From contig DAOUFU010000280.1 in assembly GCA_034429275.1 (NCBI GenBank), forward strand, positions 1 to 20,675: a stretch of DNA of 20,675 bases, in the 5' to 3' direction. The first letter of the stretch is position 1. Each line of letters begins with the position of its first letter. Both the position numbers and the translations under genes were made by a program. Of this stretch, positions 1 through 7,901 are shown one piece after another. The notes beneath the pieces are model-generated. The model was not told the origin of the DNA. It ran no database searches and saw only the letters and a program-made list of their open reading frames with translations. This DNA comes from DAOUFU01 sp034429275. Its GTDB lineage: Bacteria; Chloroflexota; Anaerolineae; Aggregatilineales; Aggregatilineaceae.

Positions 1-1
1 A

Positions 2-2293
2 TCAACACTTTTTCGGAATAACGGGCAATGGGATCGGCGTCCCGGCTTCTGGCTCCGCGCCGTACAGGTCTTCCAGCGGCGCGGCCTCGCCCTCGCGCAC
101 ATCGATCGCGGCCAGCCAGGGCAATTCCAGCCCGCGAAACTCGTATCCTTCGGTCGCCGATCCCCCCGCGATCACCTGGAGGCGGGTCGCGCCCACCTGT
201 GCCGGGTCCGGCAGCTCGATCCCCAGGTGAATCTGCTCTACATAGCGCACGCCTTCTACCCGCGCCGCCACGCCGATCAGGTCATTGGGGTGCAGCCGCG
301 CCCCCAACGGCCACCCCTCACCATGCGGCTGCCCGGCGGGCGGAATGCCGCCCACCAGCGGCGAGAGATGGGCGCGCACGGCATCGCGCACACGGCGGTG
401 AACTACCGCGCCGATCTGCCCCGGCTGCAAGCGAATCCCCAGTGCCACGTAGACCGGCACCCACTCCGGGCCGCGCACAAAAACCTGCGTGGTGATGAGC
501 CGCCGTGGTTCGAGCCAGCTTCGGATCGCCTCCAGGTACAGGCGATCCGGGCGCGGCGGATCGGGCTGGGTGATGGGGTGCTGCGGCACCACCATGACCG
601 TCACCACGCCGGGCGTGGGGATATAGGGCGAAGGCTGCGCCCGGTCGAAGGTCAGCGGGTCGAACAAGGGCAGCACCTCGACTCGCCCGATGTTCACGCC
701 GGGAGCGTGCCGCGCAAGCTCGCTGAAATCATCTTGAGTCACCAGCCGATCGTGGTGACGCAGGTAGCGGCTGATCTTTAGCTCGGCGCTGGCGACCGTT
801 TCGCTGTCGGTCGCCCCCCAGGTCTTGACCGGGTTGCTCACTTTGAGACCGGTGGGTAACGTGGGGGCTTTGTTCAACGCTCCGATGGCAACCTCGCCCT
901 GTCTGCCCCCACCATATTCATAGGCTGCGCGCAGCGTGCTGCCATACGGGAAGCGCTTGCCGCGCAGCCCATCGCCGCAGGTGACCAGGCCCGCCTCGGC
1001 ATCTAGCTCATACACGAGATCATCCGGCCCATAGGCGCGCAGATCGTCCACCCGCTGCCACTGCTCCACTTTGCCACGGTCGTCCACCACTTCGAGCGTG
1101 AAGCGGTATTGGGGAGTGCGCACACCGGGGATGGTTCGTTCGACGATGACCGGTGTATTGGCAACTTTGAACACCTGGCCGGGCGTACCGGTGCCGATAC
1201 CAATGCGCTCGCGCTCAACACGCAGCGCCTGGATCACCCGCGCGGCGTTGATTCCCGCCCAGCTCAGCGAACGGGTGCGCGGCGCTTGCCCCGGCGAGTC
1301 GATGATGCGCAGCCGCAGCCAGGTGACGATGCGAGCCGCCAGCGCGCGATCTGCGATCAGTGGCGGAAAATCGCCGGTGCCTTCTTCGCTGGGGTCGAAA
1401 TTCCAGCGAGTCAGCGCTTCGGCGGGCGGCAGAGTCAGATGCACGATGCCGGGCATTTCCAGCACGTTATCGGCACTCTCCACCGGCAACCGCATATAGC
1501 GCGGCTCGATGACGGTCGGCGCTTCGGGCGCGGCGATATCCACCACCAGTCCCGGATCGAGCGTGCGCGTCGATTCGAGCGTCTGCGCTTCGAGCACAGC
1601 GGTCTCGGTCCACAGCGAGGGGAATATGCCCAGCGACAGGGTCTTGCTGCCGATTGCGCCGCACACCTCGGCCAACGGCGCGTTTTTAGGGGCGATCAGC
1701 GCAATCCACAGCGCGCCGTCGATGGTGTCGCCGGTGTCCGGGTCGAGATTCACCTCTGGCAGCGGCTGGCCAGGGATCGGCGGTTCGAGCGGTGCGGTTT
1801 CGTAATAGGCGGGCGCTGCGTCCTCCAGCAGTGAACCGTAGACCGTGTTGTACTGGTTCTGCTGCTGAGCGGTCAGGGCGGCGGAAAGCTGGCGTTTTTT
1901 GTAAAACACCTGCGCGCTGACAGGCAGGATATTCACCGGGGTGCGCGTGCGAAAGGGCACTTTGCCCGCGAAGAGTTCCAGGCCCTCATCCAGCGGCAGC
2001 GCCTGAAGCGGCCCTCGCTCGTTGGTGAAGGTCACCAGCCCGCAGCCCGGCGAAGCCGGATTCAGCGGGATGCCGAGCAGGCTCAGAAACTTGAGCCGGT
2101 TGGCTTCGGGAATCTGGTTCGAGCGGAAAAGCAGGTTCTCGGTCATAAACGCGAACAACTGCACCAGCGTGATCCCCGGATCGCTGGTGTTGAAGTTGTT
2201 CCATTCCGGCGTGTGCGCGGGGATGCGCGCCACGACTTCGGCCACGATCTGCTCGTAGGTTTTGTCGTCCAGTTGCGGAATCTTCAGCGGCAT
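2..2293 (-). CDS. eCIS/phage baseplate J-like assembly protein (Afp11-type)
   Basis: A 763-residue protein that I recognise as the large baseplate wedge protein of contractile injection systems (J-like, Afp11/Pvc11 role). The N-terminus (PQLDDKTYEQIVAEVVARIP, then NTSDPGITLVQLFAFMTENL) is the typical opening of the 'putative baseplate assembly protein' family. The region around residues 430-560 (TCGDGLRGKRFPYGSTLRAAYEYGGG, then SRYLRHHDRLVTQDDFSELA) matches the J-like core. By family knowledge it forms the wedge that links hub and sheath and triggers contraction. The start has a good Shine-Dalgarno (AAAGGA, 8-nt spacing) and lies 12 bp after the gp25 gene. The stop codon is at the extreme left edge, so the gene is complete and the operon probably continues beyond the window. 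Family is sure; the exact Afp equivalence is inferred from gene order. Confidence 0.92.
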   Translation of the reverse strand: MPLKIPQLDDKTYEQIVAEVVARIPAHTPEWNNFNTSDPGITLVQLFAFMTENLLFRSNQIPEANRLKFLSLLGIPLNPASPGCGLVTFTNERGPLQALPLDEGLELFAGKVPFRTRTPVNILPVSAQVFYKKRQLSAALTAQQQNQYNTVYGSLLEDAAPAYYETAPLEPPIPGQPLPEVNLDPDTGDTIDGALWIALIAPKNAPLAEVCGAIGSKTLSLGIFPSLWTETAVLEAQTLESTRTLDPGLVVDIAAPEAPTVIEPRYMRLPVESADNVLEMPGIVHLTLPPAEALTRWNFDPSEEGTGDFPPLIADRALAARIVTWLRLRIIDSPGQAPRTRSLSWAGINAARVIQALRVERERIGIGTGTPGQVFKVANTPVIVERTIPGVRTPQYRFTLEVVDDRGKVEQWQRVDDLRAYGPDDLVYELDAEAGLVTCGDGLRGKRFPYGSTLRAAYEYGGGRQGEVAIGALNKAPTLPTGLKVSNPVKTWGATDSETVASAELKISRYLRHHDRLVTQDDFSELARHAPGVNIGRVEVLPLFDPLTFDRAQPSPYIPTPGVVTVMVVPQHPITQPDPPRPDRLYLEAIRSWLEPRRLITTQVFVRGPEWVPVYVALGIRLQPGQIGAVVHRRVRDAVRAHLSPLVGGIPPAGQPHGEGWPLGARLHPNDLIGVAARVEGVRYVEQIHLGIELPDPAQVGATRLQVIAGGSATEGYEFRGLELPWLAAIDVREGEAAPLEDLYGAEPEAGTPIPLPVIPKKC

Positions 2294-2305
2294 AGCCGGT
2301 ATCCT

Positions 2306-2704
2306 TTACGCTTGCAGCGCCAGGGTCAGGCTGACTTTTTCGCGCGCCTGAGTCGCCACCAGGGTATAGGCAATGGTGATATCCACCAGCACCCGCGCCT
2401 GGTCCGGGCGGCTCTCGACGTGCACATCGTCCAGGCGGACGCGCGGCTCAAACCGCGCGATGGCTCGCTCGACTTCGTCCTGAATCAGGCGCAGGGTGGA
2501 GATGGTATTCGGCTCAAACAGGTAACGCTCCAGGTCGCAGCCAAAATCGGGCTGCATGAGACGCTCGCCGGGCCGGGTGCGCAGAATGATGGTGAGCGAC
2601 TCGCGCACGTTCTGCTCGCCTTCCGACCACATCATTTGCCCATTGGCCCCCACCTGGGGCGGGAAGGCCAGGCTGCGTCCGTACAAATCGCCAGGACGGA
2701 TCAT
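2306..2704 (-). CDS. GPW/gp25-family baseplate wedge protein (Afp9-type)
   Basis: A 132-residue protein of the gp25 family, the lysozyme-like-fold wedge component that nucleates sheath assembly in phage T4, T6SS (TssE) and eCIS. Visible family features: the N-terminal GRSLAFPP, the segment VRESLTIILRTRPGERLMQPDFGCDL (residues about 33-58; the arginine-glycine-glutamate turn RPGERLM is the family hallmark), and the C-terminal ARVLVDITIAY strand. The start at 2704 is preferred over an upstream in-frame ATG at 2761 because GAGGAG lies about 8 nt before it and the longer version would reach back into the upstream gene. It begins 5 bp after the stop of the 571-residue gene and is followed after 12 bp by the J-like gene, the usual gp25-J pairing. 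Confidence 0.93.
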   Translation of the reverse strand: MIRPGDLYGRSLAFPPQVGANGQMMWSEGEQNVRESLTIILRTRPGERLMQPDFGCDLERYLFEPNTISTLRLIQDEVERAIARFEPRVRLDDVHVESRPDQARVLVDITIAYTLVATQAREKVSLTLALQA

Positions 2705-2709
2705 GGCAC

Positions 2710-4425
2710 TCACTCCTCGAACTTCGGCACAGGCAGGCAGATGCGCAGAAAAGCCATCCACCAGAAGATGATGTTGAACAGGATCAGGAAAACGAACATC
2801 ACGATCAGCGCCACCAGCGTGATGATCGGGATCGAAAAGGTGCAGATCATGTCCAGACTGACCGACGGTGAAGACTTGAGCGGATCGCCGTCGAGCATCC
2901 CGGTATGTACGCCCGCCATCACCTGGCGAAGATCGCTGCTCATCTGAATGCCGACGCCATGCGCATATTTGCGGAGGTCGCGTGGGCGGATGCTCGGCAT
3001 TTCGAGGCGCACCAGGCGCGGCGGCGCATCGGGATCAAACGATTTGGCCAGTTCGAACGGGCGGCTGGGCCGGCTGACGACCGGCGGGCAGCCCGGCTCG
3101 TAATCGTAGACGAGGCGGATCACATAGTGCGGGATCACCGGCTGGTTATTGTGCGTCACGGTGGGGCGCACCAGCCCTTTGATCAGGGCCAGCATCGACC
3201 CGGCCTGGGCATCGGTGAAATGTGGCTTTCCGCCGCGAGCAGCAGCATCTTCGGCCAGCGCCTCGCCGATCAGCACATCCAGGAACCCTCCCGGCGTTAA
3301 CGCCGCTGCCGTGATGGGTGTCGTGCCGGTGATCACCCCGTTCGAATCTACCGTGAGGCGCAGCGCCGTGCGCAGGTCGTAGGCGGCGTTGGGCAGGTCG
3401 ATTTCGCCGCGCGCCGCGCCGCCATCGATGCTGACCGCCTGAGCGCGCAGCGCAGCCAGCAGGCGCGTCCCCGCCGCGGTGGGGAAAGCGATCAGGTTGA
3501 GCGCGTTGTATAGGGCGCGCTGTTTGGGGCGAGTTGTGCTGTTGGGCGCGCTGTTTGCCTTGATCGCCGTCCATACGTCCGGCAGCGCCCGCGCCAGAAA
3601 GTCGCCCAGGTCGATCACGATACCCACCGAGACCGGCGCGGGTGCGGTGATGGCGCTGCCCTTTTCGATCAGCATCCGCCAGCTTTCGAGCACGCGGGTC
3701 TGGAACTCGTGGGCGTGGGCATTAAAAGCGGCCCCGTTCTCTTGCGCCAGCGCCAGGTACTGGTTCAGGCGCTGTGCCGGGGGCAGAGTCTCATCGGCCA
3801 GAAAGCGCGCCGCAGCGGGCGGGTGCGATTCGTATTTTTCGCGGCTGCCGGTCACCACGTAGCCGACATAGACCGTGCGCCGCGCCGGGAACAATGGGTG
3901 ATCGGGCGGGTGGCCGGTGGCCACCTGGACCGGCTGCATGGGGAAGCGTTCCTCATCGGCGGGCGCGCAGCAGTCGGTGAGGGCGGTCCACCCATTCGCC
4001 CTGGACCAGTATTCCTCGCTGCCGTCGGCGCGCGGACGCCGCACCACGAAGGCCACCTGCTGCCCCTGCGGTCGCTCAACGGTTTTGTCGGGCAGGCCCG
4101 CCGTCTTGCACACCAGCGACGCCGTGACCAGGTAATAGCGCCCGTGAATGGGCTGGAACAACTTGACCGGGTGCTCAGCGCCGGGCAGCCGGTGATCGCG
4201 CAGGTAGCGCGCGGCAGCATCCGGCACGAGCGCGCCGTCTGGCTGTGGCACCAGCGAAGACTGCATGGCGTCCAGAAACTCCGGCAGGAAGTTATCGCTC
4301 GCAATCTCCAGGACCTCGACCGGGTGATCTTCCAGGTCCTGGAATGGCTGACCCTCCCACAACAGAGCCGGTTGCACCCAGCGCACATGCTGCATCGGTT
4401 GTCGCTCTGCCACCATCGTTCCCAT
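2710..4425 (-). CDS. eCIS operon protein of unknown function with strongly hydrophobic C-terminus
   Basis: About 571 residues; I cannot assign a named family. It sits between the spike (protein V) and gp25 genes, so a baseplate or tip-proximal role is likely by context. Most of the protein looks soluble, with mixed alpha/beta character. The last 40 residues change abruptly: about 29 uncharged, mostly aliphatic and aromatic residues (about 532-560, starting IPIITLVALIVMFVF and ending FNIIFWWMAFL) followed by a short RICLPVPKFEE tail. That would be long enough to span a membrane or fill a hydrophobic core. There is no signal peptide. The start at 4425 is chosen because AAGGGGG lies 6 nt upstream; an ATG two codons earlier (4431) directly abuts that site, and a still longer version (to 4506) overlaps the spike gene. 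No PAAR protein is seen in this stretch, so a tip role is possible but unproven. Confidence 0.75.
   Translation of the reverse strand: MGTMVAERQPMQHVRWVQPALLWEGQPFQDLEDHPVEVLEIASDNFLPEFLDAMQSSLVPQPDGALVPDAAARYLRDHRLPGAEHPVKLFQPIHGRYYLVTASLVCKTAGLPDKTVERPQGQQVAFVVRRPRADGSEEYWSRANGWTALTDCCAPADEERFPMQPVQVATGHPPDHPLFPARRTVYVGYVVTGSREKYESHPPAAARFLADETLPPAQRLNQYLALAQENGAAFNAHAHEFQTRVLESWRMLIEKGSAITAPAPVSVGIVIDLGDFLARALPDVWTAIKANSAPNSTTRPKQRALYNALNLIAFPTAAGTRLLAALRAQAVSIDGGAARGEIDLPNAAYDLRTALRLTVDSNGVITGTTPITAAALTPGGFLDVLIGEALAEDAAARGGKPHFTDAQAGSMLALIKGLVRPTVTHNNQPVIPHYVIRLVYDYEPGCPPVVSRPSRPFELAKSFDPDAPPRLVRLEMPSIRPRDLRKYAHGVGIQMSSDLRQVMAGVHTGMLDGDPLKSSPSVSLDMICTFSIPIITLVALIVMFVFLILFNIIFWWMAFLRICLPVPKFEE
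2746..2832 (-). other. C-terminal transmembrane-like segment of the 571-residue eCIS protein
   Basis: Twenty-nine consecutive uncharged residues, rich in Ile, Leu, Val, Phe and Trp, close to the C-terminus. It is the only obvious membrane-spanning stretch in the eCIS operon. The segment is followed by an Arg and a short Pro-rich tail. Whether it inserts in a membrane or packs inside the particle cannot be told from sequence. Confidence 0.7.
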
Positions 4426-4436
4426 CGCCATCCCCC

Positions 4437-5114
4437 TTACCAGATGTTGCCCGCGCCGGGCGTATAACTGGTGCTGATCACCGCGTTGCTGATCAGCGTG
4501 TCGCACTGGACCACCCCGCTAAAACGCGACATCCCCGCGTTGACCTGCACCATCGAGGCGTTCACCTCAACCTGAGCCGCCGCCGTGATGGTGATCCCGC
4601 TCGCCTGGAGCTTGATTGAATTGCCGTTGCTGTCCTCAATCAGCACATTCATCCCCCCATCGTCGAGCGTGATGCGCTGGCCGCCGGGCGTTTCGATCGT
4701 CAGTTTGACCGCCCCCTGCGTATCGTCCATCGTGATCCGGATGCCGGTCCGCGAGCAAATGGTCTTGAGATTGTTCTCCCCTGCGCCGTCCATCTGTTCC
4801 GGCGGGGAGTCCTGGCCGTTCCACAGCCCGCCTACCACGAAGGGATGCGCGGGGTCGCCGCCCTGAAAAGCGATCAGCACCTCGTCGCCCGGATCGGGGA
4901 TGAACCACGTGCCGCGATCCGGCCCGGCCATCAGCACGGCCATCCGCGCCCAGACCTCATAGGCCGCCGAACCGGAATCGGGCGACCAGGGCAGCCGCAC
5001 CTTGACCCATCCCTGGTGATCACCGGTGCCCAATTCGCTGACCAGGGCAGGATAGACCCCGTAAAACAATCCGCCGGGGCCGGTAGGGACTCGATCCATC
5101 CTCAGAGGCTGCAT
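4437..5114 (-). CDS. Baseplate assembly protein V / VgrG-like spike (OB fold plus beta-helix)
   Basis: A 225-residue spike protein. Residues about 10-105 form the gp5-type OB fold of the VgrG/protein V family: YGVYPALVSELGTGDHQGWV, VKVRLPWSPD, then TWFIPDPGDEVLIAFQGGDP and PFVVGGLWNGQD, which is the family's best-conserved stretch. Residues about 125-210 show repeated short strands (IRITMDD, KLTIETP, QRITLDD, SIKLQASGITI) typical of the triangular beta-helix that forms the membrane-piercing needle. Family members act as trimers under the tube. The start at 5114 has GAAGGA 6 nt upstream; a GTG at 5159 would add 15 residues but lacks support. In Afp and PVC this domain is fused to the hub protein; here it is a separate gene, 45 bp downstream of it. 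The exposed tip partner is not identified. Confidence 0.92.
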   Translation of the reverse strand: MQPLRMDRVPTGPGGLFYGVYPALVSELGTGDHQGWVKVRLPWSPDSGSAAYEVWARMAVLMAGPDRGTWFIPDPGDEVLIAFQGGDPAHPFVVGGLWNGQDSPPEQMDGAGENNLKTICSRTGIRITMDDTQGAVKLTIETPGGQRITLDDGGMNVLIEDSNGNSIKLQASGITITAAAQVEVNASMVQVNAGMSRFSGVVQCDTLISNAVISTSYTPGAGNIW

Positions 5115-5159
5115 GATCGTTCCTTCGTTAGTTTCTGCCGGGCGCACCAGCGCCCCCAC

Positions 5160-6236
5160 TCACACCTGACCGATCCAGGGCCGCTCGACATCAAATTCGG
5201 TGCGGTAGCCGGTTTCAAGCGTATAGATATGCCGGACACGCACCACGGTATAGGTTCCGTTGAACAGCGCGCCCAACCGCCCCAGGGTGACGGTTGTTCC
5301 CACGCGAATCTGCGGCGTGCCATCGGCCAGCCCACTGCCGGTCACAAAACGGCGGGCGCGCTCGCGGTAATGCGCCTGGGCGAGCGTGGTCGCCCCCTGC
5401 GGCGTGACCGGGGTCGGATGCACCAGCGTCTCCACGCGCTCACCAAATTTCTCTTGCAAGATGGCGCTGCCGCCAACCTGTCCCTCAAGTTCAGCGCTGA
5501 CATCGCCCGGCCCGCTCGTTTCGCGAATGGCTTCTTTGGCTGCGACATCCCAACCGCCCACTGCCAGCTCTGTACACTGGTGGGCGAGATCGGCGCGCAC
5601 ACTGAAGGCGCGCAGGCTGCCTCCATATACAAGCTCGACCGGTTCGGCGCTGCGTGCAGTGCGCGGCGCGGCGTGCAGCGTGCTGCCCTCAACCCAGATC
5701 TCTGCCCCACACGCCCGCGCCCGTTCGCGGATGAAGGCCAGGTCGCTCTGGTTGACCTGGGCCAGCGTTGCGTGCGATGGCCCGGTCAGGTCCACCTCTG
5801 GGGTGAGGCCGTGTTCGCGCGCGATTTGCGCGATCACGTCGGAGTCGCTCAAGTCCTCGAAGCTGCGTGTGCGGCGCGTCATGCGCAGGTCCTGCAGTCG
5901 ATCCTCGGCCAGCACGCGCAGCCGCGCGCCGCTGCCTTCCAGGTATTCGGCTTCCAGCGCGGTGATTCGCCCGGTGAACACCGTCGCCGGGGGATCACCC
6001 GGCCCCAGCCCCAGGCCGATCTCTTTGCCAAAATCAAGCGGATCGCGGCCCAGGTAGAGGTAATCGGTGCGGCGGTCCTGAGTCTGGCCGAAGTTGGTCA
6101 GCGTGATCTCGCAGCGATACAGGCCCTCGATGGTTTCTTCGACCAGGGCCGCGACTGCATCGCGCGTGGCAGCCTGGTGGACCTGCCCATCGATCAGGAC
6201 GTGCGCGCGTGACGTGTAGGCGGTGCCAGTGACCAT
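5160..6236 (-). CDS. Phage late control protein D-type baseplate hub (VgrG N-terminal equivalent)
   Basis: A 358-residue protein of the protein D/gp27-like hub family. Supporting stretches: ALVEETIEGLYRCEITLTNF near residue 35, a GRDPLDFGKEIGLGLG strand pair, VFTGRITALEAEYLEG (about residue 86), the helical DLSDSDVIAQIAREHGLTPEV (about residue 128), and NQSDLAFIRERARACGAEIWVEG (about residue 163), a signature of VgrG/protein D proteins. The C-terminal part (YTVVRVRHIYTLETGYRTEFDVERP) is also typical. By family knowledge the trimeric hub adapts the six-fold tube to the three-fold spike. The ATG at 6236 has AGGA 6 nt upstream. It follows the DUF5908-like gene by 39 bp and precedes the separate spike gene; together they equal one Afp8/VgrG polypeptide. 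Confidence 0.92.
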   Translation of the reverse strand: MVTGTAYTSRAHVLIDGQVHQAATRDAVAALVEETIEGLYRCEITLTNFGQTQDRRTDYLYLGRDPLDFGKEIGLGLGPGDPPATVFTGRITALEAEYLEGSGARLRVLAEDRLQDLRMTRRTRSFEDLSDSDVIAQIAREHGLTPEVDLTGPSHATLAQVNQSDLAFIRERARACGAEIWVEGSTLHAAPRTARSAEPVELVYGGSLRAFSVRADLAHQCTELAVGGWDVAAKEAIRETSGPGDVSAELEGQVGGSAILQEKFGERVETLVHPTPVTPQGATTLAQAHYRERARRFVTGSGLADGTPQIRVGTTVTLGRLGALFNGTYTVVRVRHIYTLETGYRTEFDVERPWIGQV

Positions 6237-6275
6237 AGCGGTTCCTGCCTGTCGGCATGTATCCTTTGCTCTGGC

Positions 6276-6458
6276 TTAATCGGCCAGCAGGCGCGCGCGG
6301 CGTTCGGCGAAATATTCCAGGATTCGCTCGATCGCTTCGGGCGAAAGCGCCGCCGGTGCGCGACCGGCTTCTTCGGGCCGTTCCGCCGGGGTTGGCGGCG
6401 GCGTGGGCGCAGGCGGCGGCTCTACGACAACTTCAAATTCGTTGATGATGACCGGCAT
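6276..6458 (-). CDS. Small DUF5908-like eCIS protein
   Basis: A 60-residue protein starting MPVIINEFEVVVEPPP, followed by a Pro-rich linker (PPPAPTPPPTPAERPEE) and a C-terminal amphipathic helix (SPEAIERILEYFAERRARLLAD). The opening 'MP-I-I-E--V-V' strand and the small size fit the DUF5908 family, whose genes I know as neighbours of VgrG/hub genes in contractile injection clusters; its role is unknown. Here the gene lies just upstream of the protein D hub gene, a position compatible with Afp6. The start at 6458 is preferred over an in-frame ATG at 6524 because AAAGGA lies 8 nt upstream and the longer form would overlap the LysM gene. The family assignment is moderate because the match rests on a short N-terminal strand. 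Confidence 0.7.
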   Translation of the reverse strand: MPVIINEFEVVVEPPPAPTPPPTPAERPEEAGRAPAALSPEAIERILEYFAERRARLLAD

Positions 6459-6498
6459 AGCCCTGTTCCTTTCTTCGATTCCTATCGCCCGGCAGGGA

Positions 6499-7299
6499 CT
6501 ACCGGGCGCGCAGGTTGAGCACAACTCCGCCCTGCAGCTTGCGCGGGTTGGTGATGTTGTTGGCGGTAGCGACCGCGCGCCAGTCTGCCCCAGCGCGCAG
6601 GGCGATCCCCTGCAGCGAATCGCCGGATGCCGCCAGCGTGAGCGGCTGCGTACCCACCCCAGCCCCGGCGCTCAGCCCTGCTGACGCGCCAAACGAGGCG
6701 CTCGCTCCCGCGCTGAAACTGGCCCCGGCGCTCACGCTCGCGCTCGCGCTGAGGCTGGCCGAAAACCCGGCGGTGATGCCCGCCGCTGCGCTGCCTTTGG
6801 CCGCGCTTTCATCCAGGCGGCGCGGGTCCACCTGTGTCATGCTGAGGCTGACAGTTGCGCGCAGCGGGACGCCGCTCTCCGAGAAGTAATCGAGCGTCTC
6901 GTCCATCGAATCGATCGTGCCGCGAAACAAGAACGCGCCATATTGAAACAGCACGCGGGGCTTGGTGGTGGGATCGTTCGCACCGCGGGCGCTGTCATCT
7001 GGTCCGGGGCGCAGCAACGCCAGGATTTTGAGCGTGGTTTGCCGCACGTCCTCGCCGCTCTGAGTGCGATCAAACAACAGCTCGATCGAGAGGCTGCCGC
7101 TGTAGGTGGTGGCCTGCTCGGTGCTGGAGGTGACGGTTTGGGTCTGCGAGCCGATACCGGCCTGGCTGCGCGCAGACTGCCCGGCAGATCGAAAACCGAC
7201 GCGCAGGCTGGACGGGTTGAAATCTGCCTCAATCGCCTTGTCGTTCTCCGGTGTGTCGCTGTTGGGTTTGAGCGGTATCAACTGCGCTTTGGTGATCAT
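6499..7299 (-). CDS. LysM-domain baseplate protein (Afp7-type) with Ser/Ala/Gly-rich linker
   Basis: A 266-residue protein. The N-terminal domain (AQLIPLKPNSDTPENDK, EADFNPSSLRVGFRS, then SLSIELLFDRTQSGEDVRQT and VLFQYGAFLFRGTIDSMDET, LRATVSLSMTQVD) matches the eCIS/phage family often annotated as peptidoglycan-binding LysM or gp53-like. The last 50 residues are a LysM module (LTLAASGDSLQGIALRAGADWRAVATANNI, then GGVVLNL). Residues 169-216 form a low-complexity Ser/Ala/Gly stretch with alternating Phe/Leu/Val. By family knowledge these proteins clamp the inner baseplate around the hub, and LysM need not bind peptidoglycan here. The ATG at 7299 is backed by AAGG 5 nt upstream; an earlier in-frame ATG (7362) would overlap the second tube gene. 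It starts 19 bp after that gene's stop. Confidence 0.9.
   Translation of the reverse strand: MITKAQLIPLKPNSDTPENDKAIEADFNPSSLRVGFRSAGQSARSQAGIGSQTQTVTSSTEQATTYSGSLSIELLFDRTQSGEDVRQTTLKILALLRPGPDDSARGANDPTTKPRVLFQYGAFLFRGTIDSMDETLDYFSESGVPLRATVSLSMTQVDPRRLDESAAKGSAAAGITAGFSASLSASASVSAGASFSAGASASFGASAGLSAGAGVGTQPLTLAASGDSLQGIALRAGADWRAVATANNITNPRKLQGGVVLNLRAR
6652..6795 (-). repeat. Low-complexity Ser/Ala/Gly linker in the LysM protein
   Basis: Forty-eight residues made almost only of Ser, Ala and Gly with regularly spaced Phe, Leu, Val or Ile (units such as SASLSASASVSAGASFSAGA). It separates the conserved N-terminal domain from the LysM module. A related stretch ends the neighbouring second tube protein. 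Confidence 0.85.
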
Positions 7300-7318
7300 T
7301 GGTGCCTTCCCGATTGTC

Positions 7319-7894
7319 TCATCGCCCGATCCCCAGCGAGAAGTTGGCCGAAGCCGATACATTCGCGCCGCCCACGCTCAGGCTGGCGCTGGCCTCGATA
7401 CCAAACCCGATGTTGCCACCGTCCAGCCCTTTCACCTTCAGATAGGCATATACCAGTTGAATCTCTTCGATGGCGATCTCACCCGTGCGCGCGTTGAGCG
7501 ATGGCCCGCTCAGCCGCACGGGTAGACAGTCATCGAGCACAAAGGTCAGCGCGGGCGTGCCGTCCGAATTCACCATGCGAATCTCACCGTTGGCCGCACC
7601 GTTGACGCCGGGCAGCGATGCCGCTTTGAACCAGGCCCACAGGCCGGTGTTTTGCGTCATGCCGCGCCGCAAGGTCAGCCGACCATAGGTCACCGGGCCG
7701 ATGCGATGCACCTGCCGGGTGTGATCGCCCCCCTGCGTCAGCGATTTTGGCTCCATCGTCATCTCCAGCCCGGTGCACTCGGCGAAGGCCGCATCGCACA
7801 CCGGGTTGGTGACTCCGGGCAGTGAGTCGGTCACCGTCAGCACGATCTCGAAGCGAAACGCCGTCATGGGCGGCACCGTCGATTCGTTGGCCAT
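7319..7894 (-). CDS. Second tail tube protein, gp19 family (Afp5-type tube initiator)
   Basis: A 191-residue tube protein. Residues 12-155 match the T4 gp19-like family: FRFEIVLTV at the start, a FAECTGLEMTMEPKSLTQGG strand-turn-strand, the hallmark TYGRLTLRRGMTQNTGLWAW, and the closing EIAIEEIQLVYAYLKV, which parallels IEELVLSCEDL in the main tube protein. In Afp/PVC a second, diverged tube protein forms the first ring on the hub; position next to the LysM gene supports that role. Unusual is the last 31 residues (161-191), a Ser/Ala/Gly-rich tail resembling the linker of the next gene. The start at 7894 is 7 bp after the second-sheath stop with AAGG about 11 nt upstream; an earlier in-frame ATG (7921) lies inside the sheath gene. 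Confidence 0.9.
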   Translation of the reverse strand: MANESTVPPMTAFRFEIVLTVTDSLPGVTNPVCDAAFAECTGLEMTMEPKSLTQGGDHTRQVHRIGPVTYGRLTLRRGMTQNTGLWAWFKAASLPGVNGAANGEIRMVNSDGTPALTFVLDDCLPVRLSGPSLNARTGEIAIEEIQLVYAYLKVKGLDGGNIGFGIEASASLSVGGANVSASANFSLGIGR

Positions 7895-7901
7895 AGGCAG
7901 G

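Noticed and set aside
4845..6212. A 455-codon open frame on the plus strand opposite the hub and spike genes
   Set aside because: It crosses two well-supported genes on the other strand and has no domain signature; a high-GC shadow.
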